This document shows positions 26,622 to 43,809 of a stretch of DNA of 64,000 nucleotides, one piece after another (the stretch's first letter is position 1; every line of letters begins with the position of its first letter). Where the stretch lies: assembly GCA_958439205.1 (NCBI GenBank), contig OY288189.1, positions 1,379,001 to 1,443,000 of the forward strand, given 5' to 3'. Made by a program: the position numbers and the translations under genes. The DNA comes from an uncultured Allorhizobium sp. Its GTDB lineage: Bacteria > Pseudomonadota > Alphaproteobacteria > Rhizobiales > Rhizobiaceae. The notes under the pieces were generated by a model. That model had not been told where the DNA came from. It searched no databases and saw only the letters and a list, made by a program, of their open reading frames with translations.

Positions 26622-27986
26622 TTATTCTCCGGGCATGATGGCGGCGTTAGGCAGTGTGTTCGAGCTTGTCAGTGCTGGTCGGCCGATGCGGGTTGCCACG
26701 ATCGCGGACACGAGAAAGAGGCTTGCTTCGATCGTGAAGACGGCCGCGAAGGCCAGAGCATCGCTTGCGGTCAGCCATCTTCCCAGATCGAGTGCTACGG
26801 TTCCCAGCACGCCACCCAGCCCGAAGGCGATGGCCTGGGCCGCACCCCAGACGCCCATGCGCATGCCGTAGTTGGATTTTCGACCCTGTCCGGCAAGGAT
26901 CATCATCGTGCCGACGGCCGCGACCGCAAACGCGCCGTTTGTGGCGCCGAGCAGGAAGATGTTGACTTCGAGAGGCCAGAGCGGAGCCGACTGTGTCGAG
27001 AGCGCGAGGGCCGCGAGTGCGACTGCAGATCCAAGGCAGCCCCACGTGATGAAGTGGCGCGGCAGATGGGGGTAACGCTTTCCGAAGAAGGCCCCCGATA
27101 CGCCGACAAGGATCATGCCGAGCAGAACGCCGGCATGCTGGGTCCCTGAAAGGCCTGTCGTTTCTCCCGGTGTCATGCCGAAGAGAAGGCCCGCATAGGG
27201 CTCGAGGATGAGGTCCTGCGTTGCAAATGCGAGCATCGACAGGAAGATGAACAGGGTAAAGAGGCGCGCCTCTCTATCCTCCAGGACATCCTGCAGGCTT
27301 TCGCGAAAGCTTGTCGTTGCCGCGCGCTCTTCCTGTCTGTCGACGGATGGCTTCTTCTCCATGCCGGCCACGCCGAGAAGCCCGATCAAGAAAGCCACCA
27401 CACCGGTTGCCGCCGTGACCGCGATCAGTCGTTCATGCGAATAGGGATCGAGCTGTGCGCCCACGACGATCGAGGTAACGATGATGCCTGATATCATCAG
27501 CATCCAGGTGATCGTGGCTGCGGCCGCACGGCGTTCGACAGCGGTCTTCATGGCGATCAAGGCGAGCAAGGAGGTGCCGGACGCTCCGATGCCAATGCCG
27601 ATCAGCAGATAGGCGAGGATCGCTGCGAGGATGCCGGCGAGGAAGGATTGCTCAAACAGAAGCGTCGTGGCCGAAGCGCCGGTGCCGGCGATCGCAAGAA
27701 GTGCGAGGCCGCCCAGGATCCAGTGTGTGCGCGATCGTCCGGTGTCTGATTTGTGACCCCAGACCGGTCTCGTGATCTGCACGCCGTAATGCAGGCCGAC
27801 AAGCAGGCCTGGGATGACAGCGGCGAGGCCCAGTTCGACGATCATGACGCGGTTGAGCGTGGAGGTGGTCAGCACGACGATTGCGCCGAGCGCTGCCTGG
27901 ACGAGGCCGAGCCGGACAATCGACAGCCAGCTTAGTCCCAGGTTGAGGGTCAGGGTCGTTGCGGGATTTCCGAATACCTGGCTCAT
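26622..27986 (-). CDS. BCH/PUCC-family MFS membrane protein (between bchG and bchP)
   Basis: Membrane protein of 454 residues with about twelve helices, of the PucC/LhaA branch of the major facilitator superfamily. The opening LSWLSIVRLGLVQAALGAIVVLTTSTLNRVMIVELGL is diagnostic; the same TLNRVLIVELGV element occurs in LhaA at 40379-41818. Members help insert antenna complexes or deliver pigment. Its place between bchG and bchP equals that of orf428/bch2 in Rhodobacter clusters, so a role in bacteriochlorophyll handling is likely. Start ATG has AGGAGGCGG before it, 13 bases after the bchG stop. Confidence 0.88.
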   Translation of the reverse strand: MSQVFGNPATTLTLNLGLSWLSIVRLGLVQAALGAIVVLTTSTLNRVMIVELGLAAVIPGLLVGLHYGVQITRPVWGHKSDTGRSRTHWILGGLALLAIAGTGASATTLLFEQSFLAGILAAILAYLLIGIGIGASGTSLLALIAMKTAVERRAAAATITWMLMISGIIVTSIVVGAQLDPYSHERLIAVTAATGVVAFLIGLLGVAGMEKKPSVDRQEERAATTSFRESLQDVLEDREARLFTLFIFLSMLAFATQDLILEPYAGLLFGMTPGETTGLSGTQHAGVLLGMILVGVSGAFFGKRYPHLPRHFITWGCLGSAVALAALALSTQSAPLWPLEVNIFLLGATNGAFAVAAVGTMMILAGQGRKSNYGMRMGVWGAAQAIAFGLGGVLGTVALDLGRWLTASDALAFAAVFTIEASLFLVSAIVATRIGRPALTSSNTLPNAAIMPGE

Positions 27987-27998
27987 GATCGCCGCCTC

Positions 27999-28922
27999 CT
28001 ATCCCGCAGATGTTGCCGCTAGAGGCAGCGAGCCCAGGGCCACAGCTGCCGCCATCATGCCGCTGACATAAAGACCGACGCCCACGGCCGAGTACCACAC
28101 GGCCTTGCCTTCGGGATCGCGCAGGAAGCGGATCATGCAGATGAGCTGCAAGGCAAGCACGGTCGCGACCAGTGCCGCACCCGTCGAGAGACCTGCGTTC
28201 GCGAGCAGAAGGATCACGCCACCTTGAGACGTTGCCATGACCAGACAGGCGATGCGGGCTGCATTGGCTGCGCCATGCAGCACCGGCAGCGTGTTGACGC
28301 CCATCTGGCGGTCACCCTTGATGGCCTTGAAATCGTTGAGGGTCAGGATGCCGTGCGCGCCCAATCCATAGAGCAGGGCGACCAGCATTGTGAGCCTCGA
28401 AGGGGTAGCCCCGAGGGCGGCCGTCGCGGCTGTAATCCAAGGAAGTGTCTCATAGCTCAGGCCGACGACCCCATTGCCGATCCAGCCATTCTGCTTGAAC
28501 CGGAAAGGGGGAGCGCTGTAGCCCCAGGCGAGCGCGAGCCCAACGAGAGCGGCGACAAAGACCAGCGGACCGAGCAGGGCTGCCACAGCCATGGATATCA
28601 CGGACATGGCGATGGCGATCATCAATCCCCATCGTCCCGGCATGCGCCCGGACGGGATGACACGGTCGGGCTCGTTGATGGCATCGACATGCCGATCGAA
28701 CCAATCGTTTACCGCCTGGCTTGTGCCGCAGAGAAGTGGTCCTGCAAGCAGCACTCCGAGTGCTACCGGGAACCATCGGTCAGTGAGGCCGGCGCCCGAG
28801 GCAATCGCGCCACAGGCGAAGGCCCACATCGGTGGGAACCAGGTGATCGGCTTCAACAATTGCACGACCGCGGAGGCGGTCGGGTAAGGGGCTGCCGGAA
28901 CATGTGAAGGGATCTGGGCCAT
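27999..28922 (-). CDS. bchG: Bacteriochlorophyll synthase (chlorophyllide esterification)
   Basis: Integral membrane prenyltransferase of 307 residues of the UbiA superfamily; it attaches geranylgeranyl diphosphate to bacteriochlorophyllide a. The Asp-rich motif NDWFDRHVDAINEPDRVIPSG is near residue 75 and the second, LNDFKAIKGDRQMG, near 205. YGLGAHGILTLNDFK is a chlorophyll synthase trait. First gene of the bchG - transporter - bchP - small membrane protein unit, with a perfect PpsR box 30 bases upstream. The ribosome-binding site is weak. Confidence 0.92.
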   Translation of the reverse strand: MAQIPSHVPAAPYPTASAVVQLLKPITWFPPMWAFACGAIASGAGLTDRWFPVALGVLLAGPLLCGTSQAVNDWFDRHVDAINEPDRVIPSGRMPGRWGLMIAIAMSVISMAVAALLGPLVFVAALVGLALAWGYSAPPFRFKQNGWIGNGVVGLSYETLPWITAATAALGATPSRLTMLVALLYGLGAHGILTLNDFKAIKGDRQMGVNTLPVLHGAANAARIACLVMATSQGGVILLLANAGLSTGAALVATVLALQLICMIRFLRDPEGKAVWYSAVGVGLYVSGMMAAAVALGSLPLAATSAG

Positions 28923-28951
28923 GGAAGAAGGCTAAGCCGCACCCATGAATG

Positions 28952-28969
28952 TGTCAACTCAAATTGACA
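28952..28969. promoter_or_regulatory. PpsR/CrtJ-type box upstream of bchG
   Basis: TGTCAACTCAAATTGACA is an exact TGT-N12-ACA site with symmetrical TGTCAA/TTGACA arms, in the 60-base gap between the ppsR stop and the bchG start. It implies a bchG promoter distinct from that of ppaA-ppsR, repressed by PpsR. Confidence 0.75.
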
Positions 28970-28982
28970 GTTTCGGCGTCGA

Positions 28983-30434
28983 TCAGCCTTGACGAGGGTT
29001 GCCTGGGCGGTAGTCTTCCAACCCGTGACGGCGCAGCTTGATGTACAGGCTCTGGCGCGACAGGCCCAGGATCTCGGCTGCGTAAGCGCGATTGTTGCTG
29101 GTCTGGTCGAGTGCGGCCTCGATGCAGATCTTTTCGATCACATCGAGGGATTCGCGGATGAGATCCTTCAGCGGAACCTTGCCGACAAGGGCCGAGAACC
29201 CTTCCGCCTGCTCGGGGACGCCGGGCGAGGGGATGGTCAGCCGGTCGCTGCCTGTGGGCTGCGGCACGACGATCAGCTGGATCGTGTTGTTCGACGCATT
29301 CAAGCGGGCAGAAATGCTGACGGCACTCTCGCCGGAAAGGTTGTCCGTGAGCGTCGAGGTGAAGCCGCGGATCGAGGGTTCGTCCAGCAGGCGGGCATAG
29401 AGAACGCGGATATCGATGGCCGCCGTGGTGAACCAGGAGCCGATGTTGCGGCCGAGAACCTGCGTCAGCGAAGGGGCATGGATCAAGTCGAGAAAGAGCG
29501 TGTTGGCGGCCAGAACAAGGCCTTCCGCATCGGTCTGCACCACCGCTTCGGGAAGGTCGGCAATCTCCAGTGCCGTGCCGCCTGCGGGCTTCTCCGTCCG
29601 CTGCCGGCTGGTTTCGTGATCCTGATCGGCGGGCCAGATCGCCAGCAGCACATTTGTGATGCCGTTCTCGCGGTAGGATCGGATCGTCAGCGAAACCGGT
29701 TCGCCTTTTGCAATGGTGACGCCGTCCAGGTTGACGGGGCCTGGGCTGTGGCGCGCTTCGCTGATGGCGTCACCCACGCGATCGCGATCCTCCTTCGCGA
29801 AAAGATCGCGAATGGATTTTCCGGACAATGGCGCCCCGGTCGAGGACATGAGGGTGCTTGCGGCCGGATTTGCGTCGAGAATTGTTCGCCGTTCGCCATC
29901 CAGCATCACATAGGCGACTGTGGCGACCTTGAAGGCGGTGCGATAGCGGGTTTCGGCTTCCTTCAGCTCGCGGTAATCCGCTTCGAGCTCCATCTGCGTC
30001 TGGACCAGGCGCTGCTGGTCGAGCATCTGCTGGCGCATTTCGCGGCCAACGACGATGGTATAGGGGAAGTCCTTCGCCCGGTAGGCGGAATATACAACCG
30101 GCAGATCCGGCTTGCCGCTGCATTTGTGGTTGACCTGATAGCCCCGCACCGGATGGTGGCTGGTCTCGGCCGACAGCATCGACACGATCTTGGGCACTGA
30201 TTCGATGGTCACGCAGTCCTGAAGCCGTTTTCCAACGGTCTTCGACAGCCCATAATCCGCAAGGTCCTTGCCTGCGAGGAAGATCTGGGAGACAGTGTCA
30301 CTGCGGTCGACGAGGATCACGACGTCGGCGCCGAGGCTTACCAGCGAGCCGATTGAATTCAGGTCGAGGGTCTTCAGCAGGCTGTCAGCAACTGCGAAGC
30401 CATCCGTACCGCTTTGACCGTTCAGTGGCTTCAT
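28983..30434 (-). CDS. ppsR: Transcriptional regulator PpsR/CrtJ
   Basis: Redox-responsive repressor of photosynthesis genes, 483 residues. It has an N-terminal domain, a coiled linker (QMLDQQRLVQTQMELEADYRELKEAETR region), PAS domains near residues 155-255 and 280-390, and a Fis-type helix-turn-helix at the end (NRAYAAEILGLSRQSLYIKLRRHGL). A cysteine in EKICIEAAL just before the helix-turn-helix matches the redox-active Cys known in CrtJ. The start ATG overlaps the ppaA stop as ATGA; a TTG four codons upstream is a weaker choice. It probably binds the boxes listed at dxs, bchG, bchF, bchC and crtE. Confidence 0.93.
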   Translation of the reverse strand: MKPLNGQSGTDGFAVADSLLKTLDLNSIGSLVSLGADVVILVDRSDTVSQIFLAGKDLADYGLSKTVGKRLQDCVTIESVPKIVSMLSAETSHHPVRGYQVNHKCSGKPDLPVVYSAYRAKDFPYTIVVGREMRQQMLDQQRLVQTQMELEADYRELKEAETRYRTAFKVATVAYVMLDGERRTILDANPAASTLMSSTGAPLSGKSIRDLFAKEDRDRVGDAISEARHSPGPVNLDGVTIAKGEPVSLTIRSYRENGITNVLLAIWPADQDHETSRQRTEKPAGGTALEIADLPEAVVQTDAEGLVLAANTLFLDLIHAPSLTQVLGRNIGSWFTTAAIDIRVLYARLLDEPSIRGFTSTLTDNLSGESAVSISARLNASNNTIQLIVVPQPTGSDRLTIPSPGVPEQAEGFSALVGKVPLKDLIRESLDVIEKICIEAALDQTSNNRAYAAEILGLSRQSLYIKLRRHGLEDYRPGNPRQG

Positions 30435-31384
30435 GGAGTGAGCCAATCAATTCCGCTTGGTGAAACCACTGCCGTTAGGCCTGCGGCGCGGGCCTGCTGG
30501 CTGATTCTCTCTAGTTCGTAGTAATTGTCGCAGATCCTGACGGCGGAGTAAACGCTGTCACAGATGCAGTCAATCCCCAAACTTACAAGAAAATCAATGG
30601 AATCCAGTGCTGCGGCGCCGCCGACGATGAGAGGCAGCCGGGGGCCTTTTCGAAGCTTCCGCACGTCCTGGACGAGTGTCTTGAATTCTGTCGCCAGTCT
30701 CGCGTTGCTCCAGCCGATGCAGGCGACGTCTGCCCCTTCGACAGCCCGTTCGAGGGCCCTTGTTCTCGTGGCCGCAGGCTCCAATACCTCACTCGTCCAG
30801 CCGAGGCTGTCGAAGAGCAGGCCAATCAGATGCGGCATCAGCGTGTGCTGCTCGCCGAAGGGCGTCAAAACCAGGGCGCTCGGCGTATCCCCGCTGTGCA
30901 CGGTTCCCCGAAGCTCCATCGAAAGCGAGATCGCCATTTCCTGCAGGCGTGCCGTTCCGATCGTGACATCGATGAAATCACATTCGTCGGCAACCCAGTC
31001 CTTGCCCAGGAGGCGTGCGACGGTTTCGAGGAAGAGGACTTTTACATAATTCGGGCGGCCTGGCGGCAACTCGTGTTCAAGAAAGGCCCTGAGCGATGCC
31101 GCGCGCGTGCGTGGATTGACGATGAGAAAACGAAACTCTGCGAGCGCCCTATCATAAAGGCGATCGTGCTCCAGACCCCGGTCGTATCGTGTTGACAGCT
31201 TTTCGGCGGTCATCGAAGCTACCGTTCCCTCAATCAGGCGTCGGAGTTTGTCCCCTTCGCTCTGGGTTAGGTATGCGCTCTTGCTCCCCGCAGCAAGCCC
31301 CTTGAGTGGCTTAAGACCCTCGGATTCCGAAGGTTTGCCGGTATTTTGCGGGTCATTCCCGCCATGAAGCGAACCGTCCAACAT
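30431..31384 (-). CDS. ppaA: B12-binding antirepressor PpaA/AerR
   Basis: Protein of about 317 residues of the AerR/PpaA family, which relieves or modifies PpsR action. The C-terminal domain has GEQHTLMPHLIGLLFDSLGWTSEVL, whose His is the expected cobalamin ligand, then ACIGWSNARLATEFKTLV and PLIVGGAAALDSIDFLVSLG. The upstream half is helical (AASLRAFLEHELPPGRPNYVKVLFLETVARLLGKDW). It overlaps ppsR by ATGA, the usual pair. The start is uncertain: ATG 31384 is used; the frame stays open to 31645 but would run over the bchF promoter. Confidence 0.88.
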   Translation of the reverse strand: MLDGSLHGGNDPQNTGKPSESEGLKPLKGLAAGSKSAYLTQSEGDKLRRLIEGTVASMTAEKLSTRYDRGLEHDRLYDRALAEFRFLIVNPRTRAASLRAFLEHELPPGRPNYVKVLFLETVARLLGKDWVADECDFIDVTIGTARLQEMAISLSMELRGTVHSGDTPSALVLTPFGEQHTLMPHLIGLLFDSLGWTSEVLEPAATRTRALERAVEGADVACIGWSNARLATEFKTLVQDVRKLRKGPRLPLIVGGAAALDSIDFLVSLGIDCICDSVYSAVRICDNYYELERISQQARAAGLTAVVSPSGIDWLTP

Positions 31385-31491
31385 CCCGCGCCGTGCTCCC
31401 CGCCCGCGAAAACCTCCCTGTGCGGCGTCGGGCGGAGACGTACGAGGTTCCGTCGGACGAGCAAGAGTAGAATGAACCGAGATTCCATTTC

Positions 31492-31525
31492 TGTAAATCA
31501 AAATATACGTCAATCTAAGTTGACA
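31492..31525. promoter_or_regulatory. Degenerate PpsR boxes in the ppaA/bchF divergent promoter
   Basis: CGTCAATCTAAGTTGACA (31508-31525) fits TGT-N12-ACA apart from its first base and has a GTCAA/TTGAC inverted repeat. A second near match, TGT-N12-ACG, covers 31492-31509 and overlaps it by two bases. The site lies 66 bases before the bchF start, placed to control both bchF and ppaA. Confidence 0.6.
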
Positions 31526-31590
31526 CTTTGATTGTCTGAGAGGTAGTCTTCCTGCAATCCGGTCGCCTTTGGGAGGGGATAGGAGAAGGG

Positions 31591-39658
<8,068 letters not shown>

Positions 39659-39665
39659 GGTTGTC

Positions 39666-40382
39666 ATGAGCCAGGCCGATTACATCAGACGCACCGGCGA
39701 GATCGAACACTACTTCGACCGCACCGCGCTCGATGCCTGGAAGCGGCTGACCGGCGACCAGCCGGTGAGCGGCATCCGCGCCACCGTGCGCAAAGGCCGC
39801 GAAGAGATGCGCGGAACGCTGGCTTCGTGGCTGCCGCAGGATCTCACCGGCTGGCGCATCCTCGATGCAGGCTGCGGCTCGGGCGTTCTGTCCTTCGAAC
39901 TTATCTCTCGTGGTGCCGAAGTCGTTGGCATCGATCTCTCCGCGCAGATGATTGCCCATGCCCGCCAGCGGGCGCATGACATCGAAGCATCGCAGGGCCG
40001 CTTCAAAGGCTCGGTTACCTTCCATAGTGGCGATATGCTCGATCCCCGTCATGGGCGGTTCGATGCCGTGGTCGCGATGGATGTACTGATCCATTACCGC
40101 CCTGCGGACGCCGTTCGGGTGCTCCACACGCTTGCCGAACGCACCTCGCGTCAGATGATCTTTACGCTTGCTCCGGGCTCGCGCCTGCTGCGGGCCATGC
40201 TGGCTGCGGGCAAGGTGTTCCCGCGCGGCAACCGGGCGCCCGCGATCTATCCGGTCGATCCGGCGCGGCTTGTCGCACAGATGATCAACCATCCGGAGTT
40301 TGCCCACTGGCAGGCCGGCCGCAGCCACAAGGTCGGCGTCGGCTTCTACACCTCGCAAGCCATGGAGGTGATCCGGTCATGA
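39666..40382 (+). CDS. bchM: Magnesium protoporphyrin IX methyltransferase
   Basis: S-adenosylmethionine-dependent methyltransferase of 238 residues; methylates the 13-propionate of Mg-protoporphyrin IX. The nucleotide-binding motif ILDAGCGSGVLSFELISRGAEVVGIDLS is near residue 60. The N-terminal RTGEIEHYFDRTALDAWKRLTGD and C-terminal FYTSQAMEVIRS agree with BchM. It overlaps lhaA by ATGA. Confidence 0.94.
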   Translation: MSQADYIRRTGEIEHYFDRTALDAWKRLTGDQPVSGIRATVRKGREEMRGTLASWLPQDLTGWRILDAGCGSGVLSFELISRGAEVVGIDLSAQMIAHARQRAHDIEASQGRFKGSVTFHSGDMLDPRHGRFDAVVAMDVLIHYRPADAVRVLHTLAERTSRQMIFTLAPGSRLLRAMLAAGKVFPRGNRAPAIYPVDPARLVAQMINHPEFAHWQAGRSHKVGVGFYTSQAMEVIRS

Positions 40383-41818
40383 CGATCGCTGCCGCCAACC
40401 GCAAAATGATCTCGTTCTGGCAAAAGCTCGGAACGCGCTTCATGCCGTTTGCGGATGCGGCGTCGGCCGAGATGCCGCTGTCGAGGCTGCTGCGTCTTTC
40501 GTTGTTCCAGGTTTCCGCCGGTTGCGTGCTCGTTCTCCTGACCGGGACATTGAACCGCGTCCTGATCGTCGAGCTCGGCGTTTCCGTCGCGCTCGTCTCG
40601 GCGGTCGTCGCCATTCCGGTTCTGGCCGCTCCGCTTCGGCTGCTCTTCGGCTTCCGGTCGGACACCTATAAATCGGTGCTTGGCTGGCGGCGTGTTCCCT
40701 ATGTCTGGCTCGGCAGCCTGCTGCAATTCGGCGGCCTGGCGATCATGCCCTTTGCCCTTCTTCTTCTGCAATCGCAGACGCTTGGCCCCGATTGGGCCGG
40801 CGCTGCAGGTGCAAGCCTTGCCTTCATCTTGACCGGCTTCGGCATGCATATGTCGCAGACCGCAGGCTTGGCACTCGCCAGTGATCTCGTGCCTGAGGAA
40901 AAGCGTCCTCGGGTCGTCGCGCTCCTCTATTTCATGCTCCTCGCTGGCATGATCGGGGCCTCCAGCTTCTACAGTATGTTCCTGGTCGATTTCTCGCCGA
41001 AGGTGCTGATCCAGGTCATCCAGGGCACGGCGCTGCTCACCATCATCATCAATGTCATCGCCATCTGGAAGCAGGAGGCGCGCGATGTGCGCCGCACGGC
41101 GGTTGACCGGGATCTCTCGAGCTTCTTCGACGCGCTAGAAGATTATCGCAGCGCGCCCGGCGTCATGCGGCTTCTGCTGGCGGTGGCCATCGGATCGGCT
41201 GCCTTCTCGATGCAGGATATTCTGCTTGAGCCCTATGGTGGCGAAATCCTGGGCTTGTCTGTCGGCGAAACAACGCGCCTGACGGGTCTCTGGGCCTTCG
41301 GAACCATGATCGGCTTTGCCTGGGCAGCCCACAGCCTGCAGCATGGCGCGCAGATGTACCGGGTTGCAGCAAGGGGCTTGCTCATCGGTCTTGGCGCCTT
41401 CCTGGCTGTCATCTTCGCCTCGCCGCTCGGTTTCAACGCGCTCTTCCATCTCGGTGCCTTCGGTATCGGTCTGGGCGGCGGGTTGTTCGCCGTCGGCACG
41501 ATGCTCGCTGCCATGGGCATTGCAGAGCGCTCGGACAGTGGCCTTGTCGTCGGCGCCTGGGGTGCCGTGCAGGCGACCGCGATCGGCGCCAGCATGCTGG
41601 CCGGTGGCGTGATCAAGAACACGATCAATGCGCTGGCACTGAACGGCTCGCTGGGCGAGGCGATGATGACCCCGGCTGCTGGGTATCTGGTCGTCTACAC
41701 CTTTGAAATCATTCTCCTCTTTCTGTGCCTGGCGGTCCTGGGTCCGCTCACCGGCCGGCGCTATCAGAGGGACTATCTGCAAGACATGCGTTTTGGACTG
41801 GCGGAGCTGCCCGGCTGA
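40379..41818 (+). CDS. lhaA: LH1 assembly protein LhaA (PucC family)
   Basis: Membrane protein of 479 residues with about twelve helices, of the BCH/PUCC branch of the major facilitator superfamily. Family elements are LLTGTLNRVLIVELGVSVALVSA near residue 55, YKSVLGWRRVPYVWLGSLLQ near 100 and DILLEPYGGEILGLSVGETTRLTG near 280. In Rhodobacter LhaA helps assemble the LH1 antenna around the reaction centre; its position between bchM and puhA is the same here. It overlaps bchM by ATGA. Confidence 0.92.
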   Translation: MTIAAANRKMISFWQKLGTRFMPFADAASAEMPLSRLLRLSLFQVSAGCVLVLLTGTLNRVLIVELGVSVALVSAVVAIPVLAAPLRLLFGFRSDTYKSVLGWRRVPYVWLGSLLQFGGLAIMPFALLLLQSQTLGPDWAGAAGASLAFILTGFGMHMSQTAGLALASDLVPEEKRPRVVALLYFMLLAGMIGASSFYSMFLVDFSPKVLIQVIQGTALLTIIINVIAIWKQEARDVRRTAVDRDLSSFFDALEDYRSAPGVMRLLLAVAIGSAAFSMQDILLEPYGGEILGLSVGETTRLTGLWAFGTMIGFAWAAHSLQHGAQMYRVAARGLLIGLGAFLAVIFASPLGFNALFHLGAFGIGLGGGLFAVGTMLAAMGIAERSDSGLVVGAWGAVQATAIGASMLAGGVIKNTINALALNGSLGEAMMTPAAGYLVVYTFEIILLFLCLAVLGPLTGRRYQRDYLQDMRFGLAELPG

Positions 41819-41854
41819 CCGCCGGCGGATGCGCTTTACACGGGAGGGTCTGAT

Positions 41855-42634
41855 ATGACCGGGTCGTTGGTTGGGAATATCGATGTTGCACAAGTGGTGC
41901 TTTATGCGTTCTGGCTCTTCTTTGCGGGGCTGATCTGGTATCTGCGTCAGGAAGACCGTCGCGAGGGCTATCCGCTCGAAGAGGATGTCACGGGCCGCTA
42001 CAACAAGAGCCCCTGGCTCTTCGTGCCGCCAAAGAAGACGTTCCTTCTGCCGCATGGCCAGGGCATCCGGCATGCTCCAGATTTCAAGCGCGACGAGCGC
42101 ACGTTCTCCAGCCGCCGCATTGCACCGGCACCTGGCTATCCGATCGAGCCGGTCGGCAATCCGCTGCTCGCGGGCATCGGTCCTGGCTCCTGGGCCGAAC
42201 GCTCCGACAAGCCTGACGTAACGGCCCATGGCGACGCCCGTATCGTGCCGATGCGTGTGGCTGAGGGTTTCGGTCTCGCACAAGGTGCTGCCGATCCCCG
42301 CGGACTTTCTGTCCTCGGCTGCGACCGTCAGGTGGCCGGAACCGTCAAGGACATCTGGGTTGACCGGGCCGAACACCTGATCCGCTACTATGAGGTCGAA
42401 CTCGGGGAAGGCGGACGCACGGTCCTTCTGCCCAATAACTTCGTCGTTTTCGGCACGGGCCGCGGCAATGTCCGCTACCTCTATGTGCATGCGGTGATGG
42501 CAGCACAGTTCGCTGATGTCCCGGCTACCGCCCGCCCCGAACTCGTGACCCTGCTCGAGGAAGACAAGATCGCGGCCTATTTCGGCGCTGGTCTCCTCTA
42601 TGCGGATCGCTTTCGTCAGGAGCCACTGCTGTGA
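41855..42634 (+). CDS. puhA: Photosynthetic reaction centre H subunit
   Basis: Subunit of 259 residues with a single N-terminal membrane helix (VVLYAFWLFFAGLIWYLRQEDRREGYPLEED, residues 12-40) and a cytoplasmic beta-barrel domain. The C-terminal DIWVDRAEHLIRYYEVEL and VPATARPELVTLLEEDKIAAYFGAGLLYA agree with PuhA. It shields the quinone site and guides proton uptake. GGGAGGGTCTG precedes the ATG. First gene of the puh part, 36 bases after lhaA. Confidence 0.95.
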   Translation: MTGSLVGNIDVAQVVLYAFWLFFAGLIWYLRQEDRREGYPLEEDVTGRYNKSPWLFVPPKKTFLLPHGQGIRHAPDFKRDERTFSSRRIAPAPGYPIEPVGNPLLAGIGPGSWAERSDKPDVTAHGDARIVPMRVAEGFGLAQGAADPRGLSVLGCDRQVAGTVKDIWVDRAEHLIRYYEVELGEGGRTVLLPNNFVVFGTGRGNVRYLYVHAVMAAQFADVPATARPELVTLLEEDKIAAYFGAGLLYADRFRQEPLL

Positions 42635-43305
42635 AACAGTTCGTCACCCGTGAGCATGAAATCGAGCCGCTGCCGGGTCTTCCCGGCGTGCCTCCGGCCG
42701 GCGAGGTCATCCTGTGGCAAGGGCGGCCATCCTCTGCCCTGGTCGCTCGCCATCTGCTGAAAGTCCGCTGGATCGTTGGCTATTTCCTGATCCTTGCCAG
42801 CTGGGCGATCGCGGCCGGTCTTTCGGACGGCCATCCAGCGGGGGGCATCCTCTTCTCGGTCGCCGTTCTGACGGCACTCGCCGGTCTGCTGATCGGCATG
42901 ATCGAGCTGTTTTCCTGGGCGGTGGAGAAGACGACCCTCTACACCATCACCACGGAGCGCATCGTGATGCGCTTCGGCGTTGCGATCTCGATGACCCTCA
43001 ATCTCCCCTTCCGCCAGATCGACAGCGTGTCGCTCGCCCGGATCGGTGAGAAGGCCGGCTTGATCGCGATCGCGCTCGTGCCGGAACAGCGCCTTTCCTG
43101 GCTCATCCAATGGCCGCATGTGCGCGGCTTCCGCTTCGCCAAGCCGGAGCCGAGCCTGATCTACCTGCCCGACGCAACGAAGGTGGCCAATGTGTTGTCG
43201 GTTGCGATCGGCCAGTATCGCGGTGCGCGGGCCGAGCAGCCGCGGATCATCGTGCAAGAGACAGCCGGAAGCGCCATGCCGCCTTCCGTTGTCGCCGCCG
43301 AATAG
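42631..43305 (+). CDS. puhB: Reaction-centre assembly protein PuhB
   Basis: Membrane protein of 224 residues with a PH-like domain. It opens with FVTREHEIEPLPGLPGVPPAGEVILWQGRP, has two or three membrane segments at about 40-90, then TLYTITTERIVMRFGVAISMTLNLPFRQIDSV. It supports reaction-centre assembly in Rhodobacter. The start is GTG overlapping the puhA stop as GTGA, so translation is coupled. Confidence 0.9.
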   Translation: MKQFVTREHEIEPLPGLPGVPPAGEVILWQGRPSSALVARHLLKVRWIVGYFLILASWAIAAGLSDGHPAGGILFSVAVLTALAGLLIGMIELFSWAVEKTTLYTITTERIVMRFGVAISMTLNLPFRQIDSVSLARIGEKAGLIAIALVPEQRLSWLIQWPHVRGFRFAKPEPSLIYLPDATKVANVLSVAIGQYRGARAEQPRIIVQETAGSAMPPSVVAAE

Positions 43306-43314
43306 GAGCGCGTC

Positions 43315-43809
43315 ATGGGATCGGCTTCGCATCTCGGCTACTGGGCAGACCGCAAGGGCAAGACGCCAAATCGCGTGCCCCGTGGCTTGTTTTTCGGTCT
43401 TGTCGGTCTTCTCGCCTTCACAGCGGGCGCAATTCTCTTCGGCAAAACGACGGGCCTCGGCCTCGTCACGCAGCAGCAGGGTGCGCCGGTCGGCATTCGC
43501 GATCTCATGATCACCCGCAGCTCCTCTGACTTCGTCGTCGTCACCGATGCTGCGACCGGCCAGGAGATTGCAAGCTACGGCCCCCAGGCGGGCGGTTTCG
43601 TACGCGGCTCGCTCCGGGCGTTCGAGCGCATGCGCCAGGTGGCCAAGGTGCCGTTCGATACACCTTACCGGCTGATCAAGTGGGAGGCCGGTTCCGTCAG
43701 CCTGTCCGACACGGGCACCGGCGAGCGGATTTATCTCGATGCCTTTGGCCGCGACAACGTGGCCGCATTCGAAGCCCTTCTGGGCTCACAGGGAGGAGAA
43801 AGCCAATGA
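43315..43809 (+). CDS. puhC: Photosynthetic complex assembly protein PuhC
   Basis: Protein of 164 residues with one membrane helix near residues 25-45 and a periplasmic domain (DLMITRSSSDFVVVTDAATGQEIASYGP, FVRGSLRAFERMRQ, YRLIKWEAGSVSLSDTGTGERIYLDAFG). PuhC is needed for normal assembly of the reaction centre-LH1 core. It lies 9 bases after puhB and overlaps the next small gene by four bases. AGGAGCG precedes the ATG. Confidence 0.88.
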   Translation: MGSASHLGYWADRKGKTPNRVPRGLFFGLVGLLAFTAGAILFGKTTGLGLVTQQQGAPVGIRDLMITRSSSDFVVVTDAATGQEIASYGPQAGGFVRGSLRAFERMRQVAKVPFDTPYRLIKWEAGSVSLSDTGTGERIYLDAFGRDNVAAFEALLGSQGGESQ

